Of a stretch of DNA of 64,000 nt, positions 7,921 to 15,988 are shown in pieces. Under the pieces are notes generated by a model that did no database searches, had not been told where the DNA came from, and saw only the letters and a list, made by a program, of their open reading frames with translations. Position 1 is the stretch's first letter; each line of letters begins with the position of its first letter. The stretch comes from a virus: the IMG/VR virus record IMGVR_UViG_3300042868_008033, positions 23,254 through 87,253 of that record. The stretch is one strand, 5' to 3'. The translations under genes were made by a program, and so were the position numbers.

Positions 7921-9372
7921 TTAGGTTTCCAAACGAGATTTGCCATATACCGCAACATCATCAACAGTTCCAATAATCTCTTTAACTACCTTGATTGGTA
8001 TGATTTTTTTCTTATTTTCTTCATTATGTTCAAAAATCGTACCAAAAATGTCTTGTCTATCTAATGGTAAAGTATCACTCTTAATCAAAGTTGGTATATA
8101 ACCATTTGTCATCACAGTGAAAGCAGCTGCGAACAAGGCCACATTATCTGAATATGCATTTGCACATGAGATATCCCAATATTTTTCATCCAAGAACATA
8201 CATGCACCTTTACATATATGTAACACTGGACATTCTGGACACTCTTTACGATTTGACCAATGTGTGACAGATTTTAATTCAACATTTGAATAATTATCCA
8301 ATGTACCACCATGGTGCGATTCACCATTCTTTGAGATTTCCAAAGAACTTACGTTCTGACAGGTCATCACATTACCACGTAGGTCAACTGAAATTGTATG
8401 TTCATCGTCCATACCACATTTTTGACCTAAATATTTAGATTCTCTATGACTCAAAATTGAGGCCATTAAATCATCAATTTTACCCAGCTGAGGCAAGAAA
8501 CCAATTTTACCATCAGAAGCATATAACTCACCAAAAGCCTTCTGTCTAAAATCAAAATGTTCTTGTTTTGTGATTAGTGAATACGAAATACCTTCTTCAT
8601 CATAGGCATCAACCATTGAACCTTCACCAATAATAACATTTTCATCTCCTGTGAGATTTACAAACCAATCATAGATTTCTTTTCTACTTTGGTTCTTAGC
8701 ATTCAACATTGCATTGAAACTGAAACTTTTACCTAGTTTTGTCATCATGCGATAGAATCCAAGTATACGTTCTTTTTGTTCTGGATCATCAAAAGGATCA
8801 GGACCACGTACAAATTGACCCGGTCCATCATGTGAAATTGACACAGCAAAATCCATCATCATTAACCAATCAATAATTTCATCAGTTAAAATAGAACCAT
8901 TTGTAATGATACTAAAAATAGGTTTAGTTTTCCAACTGTCAAATTTTTCTGCAATGGCCTCAGCCAATGGCTTCATTGTTTTCCAATAAACAAGTGGTTC
9001 ACCACCCCAAAATTCAACTCTTAAACCAACATCTTCATCAAAATGAAGATTATCTAATTTCTCCATAAAAACATCAATATCTTTTTTAGAGGTTTCTGGT
9101 TGGCGTTCAACAAACTTCTGTGAACAATAATCACAAGAATAGTTACAACTCAACCCCATCTGAATCTTCAAATGGCTGATTAATTTTGATTTTTTTAGTG
9201 GACGATTCTTGTCAAATGGTTTGTAAGGTTTCAAAGAATGTTGTGGCATTTGGTCTGCCGGATATTCAAACACATTACCATCAGAATCTTTCAACACATT
9301 AGCCATATTGTCATAGTGAAAAACTCTTTTATCACCATCTTCAAATCGTGTGGCTTCAATTTCAAAAATCAT
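7921..9372 (-). CDS. Radical SAM enzyme with SPASM domain
   Basis: 483 aa. The radical SAM motif CNYSCDYC (C76, C80, C83) is followed by a GGEP motif (VEFWGGEPLVYW) and a C-terminal SPASM-type cysteine set (GQKCGMD; VMTCQNV; KECPECPVLHICKGAC; DISCANA) for two auxiliary Fe-S clusters. This is the architecture of anaerobic sulfatase-maturating and peptide-modifying enzymes (sactisynthase and QhpD type). It is transcribed just before the cysteine-rich protein gene and just after two tandem late-type promoters. Peptide modification is known for the family; the particular substrate is inferred. Confidence 0.85.
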   Translation of the reverse strand: MIFEIEATRFEDGDKRVFHYDNMANVLKDSDGNVFEYPADQMPQHSLKPYKPFDKNRPLKKSKLISHLKIQMGLSCNYSCDYCSQKFVERQPETSKKDIDVFMEKLDNLHFDEDVGLRVEFWGGEPLVYWKTMKPLAEAIAEKFDSWKTKPIFSIITNGSILTDEIIDWLMMMDFAVSISHDGPGQFVRGPDPFDDPEQKERILGFYRMMTKLGKSFSFNAMLNAKNQSRKEIYDWFVNLTGDENVIIGEGSMVDAYDEEGISYSLITKQEHFDFRQKAFGELYASDGKIGFLPQLGKIDDLMASILSHRESKYLGQKCGMDDEHTISVDLRGNVMTCQNVSSLEISKNGESHHGGTLDNYSNVELKSVTHWSNRKECPECPVLHICKGACMFLDEKYWDISCANAYSDNVALFAAAFTVMTNGYIPTLIKSDTLPLDRQDIFGTIFEHNEENKKKIIPIKVVKEIIGTVDDVAVYGKSRLET

Positions 9373-9389
9373 TTTATTTCCTCTTATTA

Positions 9390-9432
9390 TTGGAATAGTA
9401 TTTATCTTAGTTTGGAATAGTATTTATCTTAG
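9390..9432 (-). promoter_or_regulatory. Tandem 21-bp repeat carrying two late-type promoter motifs
   Basis: The 21-bp unit ttggaatagtatttatcttag occurs exactly twice (9390-9410 and 9412-9432). Each copy contains GATAAATA on the minus strand (9399-9406 and 9421-9428), matching the NATAAATA late motif of T4-like phages. The nearer copy ends 27 nt before the radical SAM ATG. The distal copy overlaps the PhoH stop. Confidence 0.6.
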
Positions 9433-10193
9433 TAACCTAGGTCTTCACAGGCCACAATCCATTGTTTAACTAAACTGGAACGAACAATATCGTCTGGTGT
9501 AAAGTATATTTCTTGAAAGGACGGCATCTTACGTGCCACTTCCAAGAAACTATGGAATGCTGTTTGGTCTTTGTTACTCTTAATCAAATCAGTTTGTTTA
9601 AAATCACCTGAAAATATGATTTTGGACCTATGTCCAACACGGGTGATAATTGTATTTACTTCTGACCAATTCAAATTCTGATTTTCATCAACTATAATAA
9701 TAGCATCATCAATAGAAATACCACGAATGGCAGTAGTAGAAATAAATCGTACATGATTTTGTTCCTTTAATCTATCCCATGCATCGGAACGACCAAATAA
9801 TGTGGCCGCAATCTCTTTGTAAGGTAATTCATAGATTTCTTGTTTTTCTTCAAGATTGCCTGGTAAATAACCAACGTCACGTAATTGCACAAGTGACCTT
9901 ACAACTACTACTTGTTTGAATGAATTGGACTTGTCTAATACTTCTTCTAATGATTTATATAGTGCCAAAAAAGTTTTGCCTACCCCAGGACTACCAAATA
10001 GTCCCATAAAGTAGGCACCGCCTTTATACATCTCAAAGAATAATCTTTGATTTTCTGTTAGTGGATCAAACGTCTTTAGATGGTCTGGTTTAATTCTCAA
10101 TGAATTGTTTACTGCTGGTTGATGCCTTGTCTTATTCTCATCATCTTGTAACTGTTCCGCTGCGTATCTGGCTGTTGTTTTTTTGGTAACCAT
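9429..10193 (-). CDS. phoH: PhoH-like P-loop ATPase
   Basis: 254 aa from the ATG behind AAAGGGG. The Walker A motif is GSPGVGKT (67-74), and a Walker B-like strand IIIVDENQNL is followed by SGDFKQTDL. This is the PhoH/PhoL family, very common in marine and freshwater phages and related to RNA-helicase-type ATPases. Its phage role is unsettled (RNA or phosphate metabolism). The N-terminus is basic and overlaps the end of a small upstream gene by about 53 nt. Length and motifs are normal for the family. Confidence 0.9.
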   Translation of the reverse strand: MVTKKTTARYAAEQLQDDENKTRHQPAVNNSLRIKPDHLKTFDPLTENQRLFFEMYKGGAYFMGLFGSPGVGKTFLALYKSLEEVLDKSNSFKQVVVVRSLVQLRDVGYLPGNLEEKQEIYELPYKEIAATLFGRSDAWDRLKEQNHVRFISTTAIRGISIDDAIIIVDENQNLNWSEVNTIITRVGHRSKIIFSGDFKQTDLIKSNKDQTAFHSFLEVARKMPSFQEIYFTPDDIVRSSLVKQWIVACEDLGY

Positions 10194-10332
10194 CAATTCC
10201 CCTTTGAAATATTGCTGAAACTTTTTTAGTAGTATCGGGTTTCTTTTTCTTCCGATTCTTGCTGGAATTCTTTACCTCAGGTATCTCCTCAATTTTCTTT
10301 TTTGGTAGAAATAGGGCTGGTATCTGCGCCAT
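10141..10332 (-). CDS. Small basic protein of unknown function
   Basis: 63 aa, lysine-rich (LPKKKIEEIP; KNRKKKKPD). Its ATG overlaps the stop of the upstream gene (TAATG), which supports real translation, and it ends inside the PhoH gene in another frame. No family is recognised. The large overlap with PhoH is unusual, so the C-terminal third is less certain. Confidence 0.5.
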   Translation of the reverse strand: MAQIPALFLPKKKIEEIPEVKNSSKNRKKKKPDTTKKVSAIFQRGIDGYQKNNSQIRSGTVTR

Positions 10333-10607
10333 TACCATTCCCTTGGCATTTTAGTTTTATGACCACTCATTGTATTTCCAGGAATAGTTTCCTTCATACG
10401 ATTGATGACATACTTTTCAAATGTGGAGTCGGCCTTACCAGTTCCTGGTGTGTCCATACGCATACCATCGCCTAGGCCTGGAATGCCATCGACTGTGAAG
10501 TAACGTTCTAGATGGGGGTTATTTAACTTAAACTCATCATACTCTGCAAGGCGCATCGTATGTTCTTCAATTTCACTTGTATTTTTATTCAAAAATGTAT
10601 AAATCAT
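10332..10607 (-). CDS. Conserved phage protein, FmdB-like N-terminus
   Basis: 91 aa. The start MIYTFLNKNTSEIEEHTMRL followed by a NNPHLERYF segment resembles a short protein found widely in T4-like phages that begins like the FmdB regulator but lacks its zinc cysteines. The C-terminal half (GKADSTFEKYVINRMKE) is helical. Overlaps of 4 nt upstream and 1 nt downstream place it in one translational chain with the neighbouring small genes and PhoH. Function unknown. Confidence 0.7.
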   Translation of the reverse strand: MIYTFLNKNTSEIEEHTMRLAEYDEFKLNNPHLERYFTVDGIPGLGDGMRMDTPGTGKADSTFEKYVINRMKETIPGNTMSGHKTKMPREW

Positions 10608-11158
10608 GCGGTTTGAAACCAGCTTGGCACTGGTCGTGAGTTAAATTTTCCTCGCCATGAAGCGAGGTGCGTCTTATTATTTATATAGTAATTGCGGTAT
10701 GACTTGATTGAATCGCCTGCCACTTTTACATCATCAGGCATTGCAGGTGTTGGTTCTGTGAAGCCAACGCCTTTGGGAATATGTGTTGGTGGTGTGTATA
10801 GTGATTCAATCAATTTTTCGCAGGCATGGTTTTTACCATAACGATATGTATATTCTTTCATCAATTCAATGAACATAGTATACAACCACTCATAGTTTTC
10901 ATAAGACTTTCTCACCCATATTGCTGAAGGATGATTGATATGAGTAGCCTTATACAATGTATAATCACGACTATCACCTAGTGTCCAGAATTTCCTTTTT
11001 CTTCCTGAAGCAGAAATACCTTCAAGTTCCACGCCATCAAGAACACGATGAGCAGTAGAAAGTAATTGAGCATATTCGAGGATCATTTTGATACAATGTT
11101 TGTCGTTATGCATTTCTGCACACACTTTTGGGTCATTGTGAAGGTAAAAAATGTTCAT
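10604..11158 (-). CDS. Conserved phage protein of pyrimidine-dimer glycosylase-like type
   Basis: 184 aa. It has conserved blocks typical of a widespread phage family: FYLHNDPKVCAEMHNDKH, MILEYAQLLSTAHRVLDG, YKATHINHPSAIWVR and AMPDDVK. The H-C and H-D pairs near the N-terminus and the KMILE helix recall Pyr_excise-type endonucleases such as DenV, but the link is remote and activity is unproven. The end (YRNYYINNKTHLASWRG) is also typical of the family. It overlaps the next gene by 4 nt. Confidence 0.6.
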   Translation of the reverse strand: MNIFYLHNDPKVCAEMHNDKHCIKMILEYAQLLSTAHRVLDGVELEGISASGRKRKFWTLGDSRDYTLYKATHINHPSAIWVRKSYENYEWLYTMFIELMKEYTYRYGKNHACEKLIESLYTPPTHIPKGVGFTEPTPAMPDDVKVAGDSIKSYRNYYINNKTHLASWRGKFNSRPVPSWFQTA

Positions 11159-11162
11159 GTTG

Positions 11163-11312
11163 TCACCAGTGATGGATTACTCCGGCAATAATAAAAAGGT
11201 TGGCTATGATGTATGATAACACAATAACAGTCCGGATGCAAGCAATTTTATTGGCCTCGCTGTTATTGTTACCACTCTTTTCACCTAAAGCTTTACACCA
11301 CAGGCGCCACAT
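11163..11312 (-). CDS. Small single-pass membrane protein
   Basis: 49 aa from an ATG 20 nt inside the end of the upstream gene, in another frame. A basic N-terminus is followed by one strong transmembrane stretch (IRTVIVLSYIIANLFIIAGV). No clear ribosome site is seen, so translation would depend on coupling. No family is recognised. Confidence 0.45.
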   Translation of the reverse strand: MWRLWCKALGEKSGNNNSEANKIACIRTVIVLSYIIANLFIIAGVIHHW

Positions 11313-11577
11313 AAGGAATTTTAATCCTAGGAACATCCATCCACATACCATGTGTCTTTATGTTGCCATATTGGTCATGTATGTTTCGTTTAACCTGTAA
11401 AGCAACCTTTGCAATTCTATCGCCTTCCATATATTCAACTACCTGAAATTCATAACCGATAGGTTCAACCATTACGAATGATGTTGCTTGTGTTGTCTGC
11501 ATTGCCATACCTGTGCCTCCGGCACTAACACTCGGCAAAATGCCGTAAAATGTATTGGTTGTTAAAGTTGTACTCAT
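11293..11577 (-). CDS. Conserved hypothetical phage protein
   Basis: 94 aa. The N-terminus is Thr/Ser/Gly-rich, followed by beta-type alternation (FQVVEYMEGDRIAKVALQVK) and a C-terminal MDVPRIKIPYVAP. No known domain. It starts at ATGA overlapping the stop of the upstream membrane-protein gene. The lack of a signal peptide or basic patches suggests a small cytoplasmic or structural protein; nothing more specific can be said. Confidence 0.65.
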   Translation of the reverse strand: MSTTLTTNTFYGILPSVSAGGTGMAMQTTQATSFVMVEPIGYEFQVVEYMEGDRIAKVALQVKRNIHDQYGNIKTHGMWMDVPRIKIPYVAPVV

Positions 11578-11861
11578 GTTAACATCCTAATCAAACCAAA
11601 TGTGTCGATAGCTGTCAACAAGATGTAGTTAGCCAGCATCCCAAATGATTTCCGAGTATAAGCAGCCCAAGCATAGAGAGCACAACCAGTAATCCACACA
11701 GGATAAAGAACCAAGAGTGGAGGGTTTGGTACCGTGACTGCCATAGTGATGCTGCAACCAATAGAAATAGCCCAAGCGAGCAACTCAATAACAAAACGAA
11801 TGTGATTACTGCGCCAATCATTTTTAATCCATTGAATTGTCGGTGCGAATAGTTGCTGCAT
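11574..11861 (-). CDS. Small integral membrane protein
   Basis: 95 aa from the ATG behind GAGG. Three hydrophobic segments are visible: about 18-40 (IELLAWAISIGCSI), 45-62 (LLVLYPVWITGCALYAWAA) and 70-90 (GMLANYILLTAIDTFGLI). The Y-A-W and ANYILL..ID pattern resembles short phage membrane proteins with PnuC-like spacing, without proof of transport. A competing reading frame at 11615-11821 is also hydrophobic; I prefer this one because of its ribosome site and family-like motifs. Confidence 0.6.
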   Translation of the reverse strand: MQQLFAPTIQWIKNDWRSNHIRFVIELLAWAISIGCSITMAVTVPNPPLLVLYPVWITGCALYAWAAYTRKSFGMLANYILLTAIDTFGLIRMLT

Positions 11862-12054
11862 AATATTCCTCATCTGGTATTACATCTAATGTGCCGTTAA
11901 TTGTAAAACCACATCCACGTAGAAACATGGTAAATTCTTCTAGAATGTCTTGCAGTTGTTCTGCTTCAAATTCTATAGTAATTTTTGTTCCTGGTTGTTT
12001 GTCATTAAAACCCCCCAAGTAGTTGTAGTGTTGACCTGCCATTTCAAACTTCAT
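11824..12054 (-). CDS. Small conserved protein of unknown function
   Basis: 76 aa with mixed beta/alpha character: FEMAGQHYNYLGG, then an acidic helix (FEAEQLQDILEEFTMFLRG) and EEYYAATIRT at the end. Related proteins occur in T4-like phages but no function is known to me. It overlaps the downstream membrane-protein start by about 38 nt and lies 3 nt after the upstream gene. Confidence 0.6.
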   Translation of the reverse strand: MKFEMAGQHYNYLGGFNDKQPGTKITIEFEAEQLQDILEEFTMFLRGCGFTINGTLDVIPDEEYYAATIRTDNSMD

Positions 12055-12057
12055 TGT

Positions 12058-12366
12058 TTAACCACCAAATTTAGGAATTTCAATTTCTTCTGATTTTTTA
12101 GTTTTCTTTGTAGTTTCAGATGATGTAGAAACTTTAGGAAAACGGCGTTCAATATCTTCTACTGTTACAGTCTGCATAGCGAATTGTCTGAACAAATCAT
12201 AACTGTCGGAAACTTTCATGGCATTTTTAGAATTCATACCTGCACCATCGAGTGTAAACAATGCACATCCACCATTAGCCAATGGTGCAATTTCAATAAT
12301 GTGGTCCAAATTAATAATAACAGGACAACCCTTTTCAAGGGAATTGACTTCAACAAATAAACTCAT
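12058..12366 (-). CDS. Conserved phage protein with a beta-rich N-terminus
   Basis: 102 aa. The N-terminal half reads as a small beta sheet (INLDHIIEIAPLANGGCALF) of a type seen in short phage proteins. The C-terminal half is Lys/Thr/Ser-rich and probably unstructured. No catalytic motif. It lies in a run of small genes between the epimerase and PhoH. Confidence 0.6.
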   Translation of the reverse strand: MSLFVEVNSLEKGCPVIINLDHIIEIAPLANGGCALFTLDGAGMNSKNAMKVSDSYDLFRQFAMQTVTVEDIERRFPKVSTSSETTKKTKKSEEIEIPKFGG

Positions 12367-12375
12367 AGTGACTCC

Positions 12376-12630
12376 TTATTTCTTATCACAATCAGCCACA
12401 CGAATTAAATATACTGTTTGCTCTGTGTGTGGACGTACAAAGAAACATTCACCCTTAATCGACCATACAAGGTGGTTTTGAATACCATCTTTAAAGTCTT
12501 TTAATACATCTACTGTTGGTGTAGGTCTGGTGACAATTGCCAACATAAACAATAAAATGGCAACAACCATTAGTATGTAACCAACGAGTTTCACATAATT
12601 TTCTTTTAACCAAAGTAACCAAGTTTTCAT
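12376..12630 (-). CDS. Single-pass membrane protein
   Basis: 84 aa. One transmembrane helix (about 14-33, LVGYILMVVAILLFMLAIV) follows a short amphipathic N-terminus, so the C-terminal 50 residues with two Cys (GECFFVRP; VADCDKK) are probably periplasmic. No lipobox. Overlaps the upstream gene by 4 nt. Unknown function. Confidence 0.6.
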   Translation of the reverse strand: MKTWLLWLKENYVKLVGYILMVVAILLFMLAIVTRPTPTVDVLKDFKDGIQNHLVWSIKGECFFVRPHTEQTVYLIRVADCDKK

Positions 12631-12866
12631 ATTTTTCCTAATTGTAAAAGTAGATTATACACTGCGGTGCCAATTAAGGCAACTGCACCTATAAAGATTG
12701 CTAGTTTGATGGATTCTTCTTGATAATATTCAACTTCATGTTTAATCATATCCCGTTGCGCCAGGATCATTGGTGGTGCTTCTTGTTCACCACCTAACAT
12801 ATAGACAGTCTTTTCGGATTCTTTCAACCTACGTAAGGCCGACACATAATGAATGAATGATAACAT
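12627..12866 (-). CDS. Small membrane protein
   Basis: 79 aa from the ATG overlapping the upstream stop (TAATG). A charged helical region (residues 10-50) is followed by one hydrophobic helix (IKLAIFIGAVALIGTAVYNLLL). It is probably tail-anchored in the inner membrane. Function unknown. Confidence 0.6.
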   Translation of the reverse strand: MLSFIHYVSALRRLKESEKTVYMLGGEQEAPPMILAQRDMIKHEVEYYQEESIKLAIFIGAVALIGTAVYNLLLQLGKI

Positions 12867-13045
12867 TAACAAGTCACCTTATATGGTGGTGCATAAGGGT
12901 CTGGTTGATATGGTGCAGGTCGTGCTGCAAGGTGATGCACCAATTCACGCAATGCCACATTTTCTTTTTCAATGAGTTCCAACTCTTTTATACGGAGTTT
13001 TATCTCAGACATTTCTTCTTCAAGTTTTTGTAGTACATTAACCAT
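12866..13045 (-). CDS. Short coiled-coil protein
   Basis: 59 aa from ATG 13045, chosen because it lies just after the upstream stop. Residues 1-40 form a heptad-like coiled coil (LQKLEEEMSEIKLRIKELEL); the end is Pro/Tyr-rich (PAPYQPDPYAPPY). This may be an oligomeric partner of the adjacent membrane protein. Function unknown. Confidence 0.55.
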   Translation of the reverse strand: MVNVLQKLEEEMSEIKLRIKELELIEKENVALRELVHHLAARPAPYQPDPYAPPYKVTC

Positions 13046-13046
13046 A

Positions 13047-13709
13047 TTAGTCCCATAGTGCTTGATAATATTTGCCGAACAAACGCAAACCATTAGTGAT
13101 GCGTTCTTGGTGTTTGTTGCGAGCTTCCCAATCTATCTCATATGTATGATTTGGTCCATGGCGCATTTCAGTATATCTCTGTTCACTTTTAGGCACTTCA
13201 TTGCCTTCTACATCAACAGGCACAAAATTCCAATCAGCAACACCAGAAGTGTACAGTTGTTCCCAATCATTATCTGGTTGTAGTTGTTCAAAAGCCCAAA
13301 TCATTTCATCCATGACCCAATCGAAACGTTTGAAATGATTGGCATCCACATCATATACATTTTCTTTTGGTGGTGCTGAGGTAGACTTCAATTCTTCTGG
13401 CACATCATTATCATCAACATTAGGCGAACCATGTTTCGTGGTGTGCAACTGTTTCAACATTGGAAGAATAATTGGTGACAATGTGCCATCCATATTCCAT
13501 GTATCCCATCTGTCGATTTTTACATAACGAATTTGTGGATGAATAAAGTCCATGAATTTCATGTATGCGGTTGACAATGGCATTAGACGATTGGACCACT
13601 TTTCGATGATTGGTTCATCATAGTCAATCTCACGCCAAAAGAAAATCTTCTCCAAAATTGTATATGGAGAAATCCAGTGGTTACGATAATTTGAGAAATA
13701 GATTTTCAT
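13047..13709 (-). CDS. Conserved hypothetical phage protein
   Basis: 220 aa, rich in W, H and D, with no recognised domain. Notable blocks are YVKIDRWDTWNMDGTLSPI and FDWVMDEMIWAFEQL near the middle and HGPNHTYEIDWEARNKHQ near the end. Many aromatic and acidic residues and no hydrophobic segment suggest a soluble protein. It overlaps the epimerase gene by 4 nt, so the two are probably made together. Confidence 0.65.
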   Translation of the reverse strand: MKIYFSNYRNHWISPYTILEKIFFWREIDYDEPIIEKWSNRLMPLSTAYMKFMDFIHPQIRYVKIDRWDTWNMDGTLSPIILPMLKQLHTTKHGSPNVDDNDVPEELKSTSAPPKENVYDVDANHFKRFDWVMDEMIWAFEQLQPDNDWEQLYTSGVADWNFVPVDVEGNEVPKSEQRYTEMRHGPNHTYEIDWEARNKHQERITNGLRLFGKYYQALWD

Positions 13710-14527
13710 AATTTTAACATTTGTTCCAGTGTAAAAACTTTTTTCATATACGGCGACACATCATGCAAAACAGAATGTGCTAAGTCACCTGCTCTACGTG
13801 GCATCACATTTACTTTAAAATCACAACCATTCACCTTTTTGAATGTATCTATAGTTTGTTGTACTGTGTAACCTTGCCCGCTGCCTAGGTTTTCCAAGAG
13901 GATATTTGAAGGTCGTCTAATAGCAAGTTTAATGGCCTCGCATATTTCAAGTACGTGTATATAATCACGAACTGCGGTACCATCAAGTGTATCATAATCA
14001 TTACCATATAAATTGAACTCACCTGTTTCTCTCGCTTTCATTAAATTGTACATCAAACCATCATGGTTCGTTGGATCAATTCTGTATGCAGAACCAATAA
14101 CGTTGTAGAACCTGAAAATTGTTTGGTCTTTGTTAGTTAATGTGCAATAATTACGAACAATTGTTTCAGTAATCTTTTTTGATATTGCATATGGACTTTC
14201 TGCACCAGAGGCTGCGCCAGTTGATGCAAAGATGAAATGGTCAAAACTCACACGTTCCAAAAGATTCATTGTACCACCAACATTTGTTTGGTAGTAACGC
14301 ATCGGCCATTTTACAGAATCACCGACATTCACTAATCCAGCCAAATGAACCACAACATCATAATGGTCATTCAAACAATTCATGTTGTCAATATCTTCTT
14401 GTATAAATTTTTCTGCAAGTTGTGGTTTGAACACACGATCCAAACCAACAACATATTCATTACTCAACACCTGACAAAGGTGTTGGCCAATGTAACCAGA
14501 ACTACCGGTGATTAGAATCTTCTTCAT
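13706..14527 (-). CDS. NAD-dependent nucleotide-sugar epimerase/dehydratase (GalE-like)
   Basis: 273 aa, extended SDR family. The NAD-binding Rossmann motif is GSSGYIG (8-14). The catalytic Y-x3-K is in SPYAISK, after a Ser/Thr stretch (FASTGAAS), and AVRDYIHV is typical of GalE-type enzymes. It probably interconverts UDP- or dTDP-sugars for surface or DNA glycosylation, perhaps together with the glycosyltransferase-like genes near 62-64 kb. It is slightly shorter than GalE (about 330 aa). Substrate not determined. Confidence 0.85.
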   Translation of the reverse strand: MKKILITGSSGYIGQHLCQVLSNEYVVGLDRVFKPQLAEKFIQEDIDNMNCLNDHYDVVVHLAGLVNVGDSVKWPMRYYQTNVGGTMNLLERVSFDHFIFASTGAASGAESPYAISKKITETIVRNYCTLTNKDQTIFRFYNVIGSAYRIDPTNHDGLMYNLMKARETGEFNLYGNDYDTLDGTAVRDYIHVLEICEAIKLAIRRPSNILLENLGSGQGYTVQQTIDTFKKVNGCDFKVNVMPRRAGDLAHSVLHDVSPYMKKVFTLEQMLKL

Positions 14528-14808
14528 TCTTTGTAATCAATGGAGTTGATTGATTTCATTTTGTCGGCAATGTCCCAATTCTTACAGTAATCGTTATCTG
14601 CGTCAAACAATTTTAAATAATCTTTTGCAGATAATTCACGACTAGAAACAATCACCTCATCAATATGATGTTGTGAAAATTCTTTGAAAGAATCTTTGCC
14701 AATTTCCATAATGAATTCATCATGTGCATGAGATTCTTCATGAGCCTCAACCACATAACGCATACGAAACATTGATACAGTTTCAACTAGATACAGTTTC
14801 TTTTCCAT
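14524..14808 (-). CDS. Small conserved phage protein
   Basis: 94 aa from ATG 14808 behind GGAG. It begins KKLYLVETVSMFRMRYVVEA, then an acidic HDEFIMEIG and FSQHHIDEVIVSSRELS, a layout common in short phage proteins of unknown function. It overlaps the epimerase start by 4 nt and the upstream gene by 26 nt in another frame. Confidence 0.6.
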   Translation of the reverse strand: MEKKLYLVETVSMFRMRYVVEAHEESHAHDEFIMEIGKDSFKEFSQHHIDEVIVSSRELSAKDYLKLFDADNDYCKNWDIADKMKSINSIDYKE

Positions 14809-15040
14809 TTTCAACTCCAAAAGTTTTTTCAATTTCAAACACACATACATCAGCCAATTCACGGGAAGACCACCTATGATCCTTGGCAAATTGTTTATTT
14901 TCTTTTATGATATCGGTACACCTTAACACAATCATCTCGGTGAATTTCTCAATTGTATATTCCCACTTATACCGTTCTTTGCCTAGACCATATACATCTA
15001 GGTAAGATTCTCGGACAAGTTCTCTAAGTTGTTCGTTCAT
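14783..15040 (-). CDS. Member of the MNER(I/L) small-protein family
   Basis: 85 aa, from the ATG after GGAGG that overlaps the phosphoesterase stop (TGATG). Its N-terminal MNEQLRELV and middle IEKFTEMIVLRCTDII match the family also seen at 24926, 25142 and 34441 (MNERI.., FAELIV.EC). Predicted helical. Copies spread over the genome suggest repeated duplication. Function unknown. Confidence 0.6.
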   Translation of the reverse strand: MNEQLRELVRESYLDVYGLGKERYKWEYTIEKFTEMIVLRCTDIIKENKQFAKDHRWSSRELADVCVFEIEKTFGVENGKETVSS

Positions 15041-15966
15041 CAAACCTCCACAAATTTCAATTGAAATCTATCAGCACGGTCTTCATATGCATCATAACCA
15101 CGGGGGTTACAAACAATACGAGTAGAACCAACCATGTAGTCGAAATCTTCATGTGTATGACCATGAGTCCACAATTTGATTTGTGGATGATCCATGATGT
15201 ATTCGTCCAATGCGCTACTATAACCACCATTCATAATCTGTTCATCAGCATAACGAGGATGGGTTGATGATTTGCTTGGTGCATGGTGACCCACAACAAC
15301 AAACTTTTCATCAAACTTACCTTCAATCACAGACTGAATGTAACCCAACATTTTACGATGGTCTTCAACCGAATCTTCTGGTGAGAACCGAGAAACACGT
15401 TGCTTGAATTCAAAACCATCTTCAATCAATGAATTTACTTCACCAATTTTTTGTGTGATGTATTCACCATTCCCATCTTTTTTGTAGATTGGTGCTTTGT
15501 AGTTGACCACACGGTCACTATTATCTACACAACGGAAGTCATTCATCATGCCTTTCATGTGCAACAATGTAATTGGATCTTCCTTGTTCATATCAGTCCA
15601 CAAAGTACCGCCAATGAATGTTACATCATCAACAGTTAGAATTTGTTTATCTAAGATATGTAAATTGCGTAGATAACCAAGCTTATCACGAAGCCTTGTA
15701 ATAGTATCCCTAAAATCACCGTGATAATGTTCGTGATTTCCAGCGATGTAGATAACATGAGGGAATCTAGCAGAGCATTCTTGAAAGAATGTATGCCACG
15801 CCTCAGAGCGGCCAAAGCGGTCAGCAAGCGCATATTCGTCCCTTGTATTTAAATCTTTAGCAACACAAATATCACCGCCAAGAATGAGTACATCAGCACC
15901 TTCGGTATTGTCGAGGCTGATAGTACCAAATTCTAGGTGAATATCTGAACAAACTGCAATCTTCAT
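15040..15966 (-). CDS. Calcineurin-like metallophosphoesterase
   Basis: 308 aa. All metal-binding blocks are visible: D-x-H (CSDIHLEF, residues 7-11), GGDI, GNHEHYH, VVGHHAPS and THGHTHEDF. The enzyme hydrolyses phosphoesters with two metal ions. The family covers nucleic-acid and small-molecule phosphatases, so the substrate is open. It is the first gene after a strong promoter at 15989-16017 and heads a chain of overlapping genes. Confidence 0.85.
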   Translation of the reverse strand: MKIAVCSDIHLEFGTISLDNTEGADVLILGGDICVAKDLNTRDEYALADRFGRSEAWHTFFQECSARFPHVIYIAGNHEHYHGDFRDTITRLRDKLGYLRNLHILDKQILTVDDVTFIGGTLWTDMNKEDPITLLHMKGMMNDFRCVDNSDRVVNYKAPIYKKDGNGEYITQKIGEVNSLIEDGFEFKQRVSRFSPEDSVEDHRKMLGYIQSVIEGKFDEKFVVVGHHAPSKSSTHPRYADEQIMNGGYSSALDEYIMDHPQIKLWTHGHTHEDFDYMVGSTRIVCNPRGYDAYEDRADRFQLKFVEV

Positions 15967-15988
15967 AGTATTATTTCCTTATGGTGAT

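Noticed and set aside
10677-10684. TATAAATA on the minus strand inside the 10604-11158 gene
   Set aside because: Internal to a coding region and too far from a suitable start codon; a chance match in AT-rich sequence is likely. The same holds for the copy at about 42246-42253 in RNase H.
11615-11821. A 68-codon hydrophobic frame overlapping the 11574-11861 membrane protein
   Set aside because: Hydrophobicity is expected when T-rich codons are read out of frame. The 11574 frame has a better ribosome site and family-like motifs.
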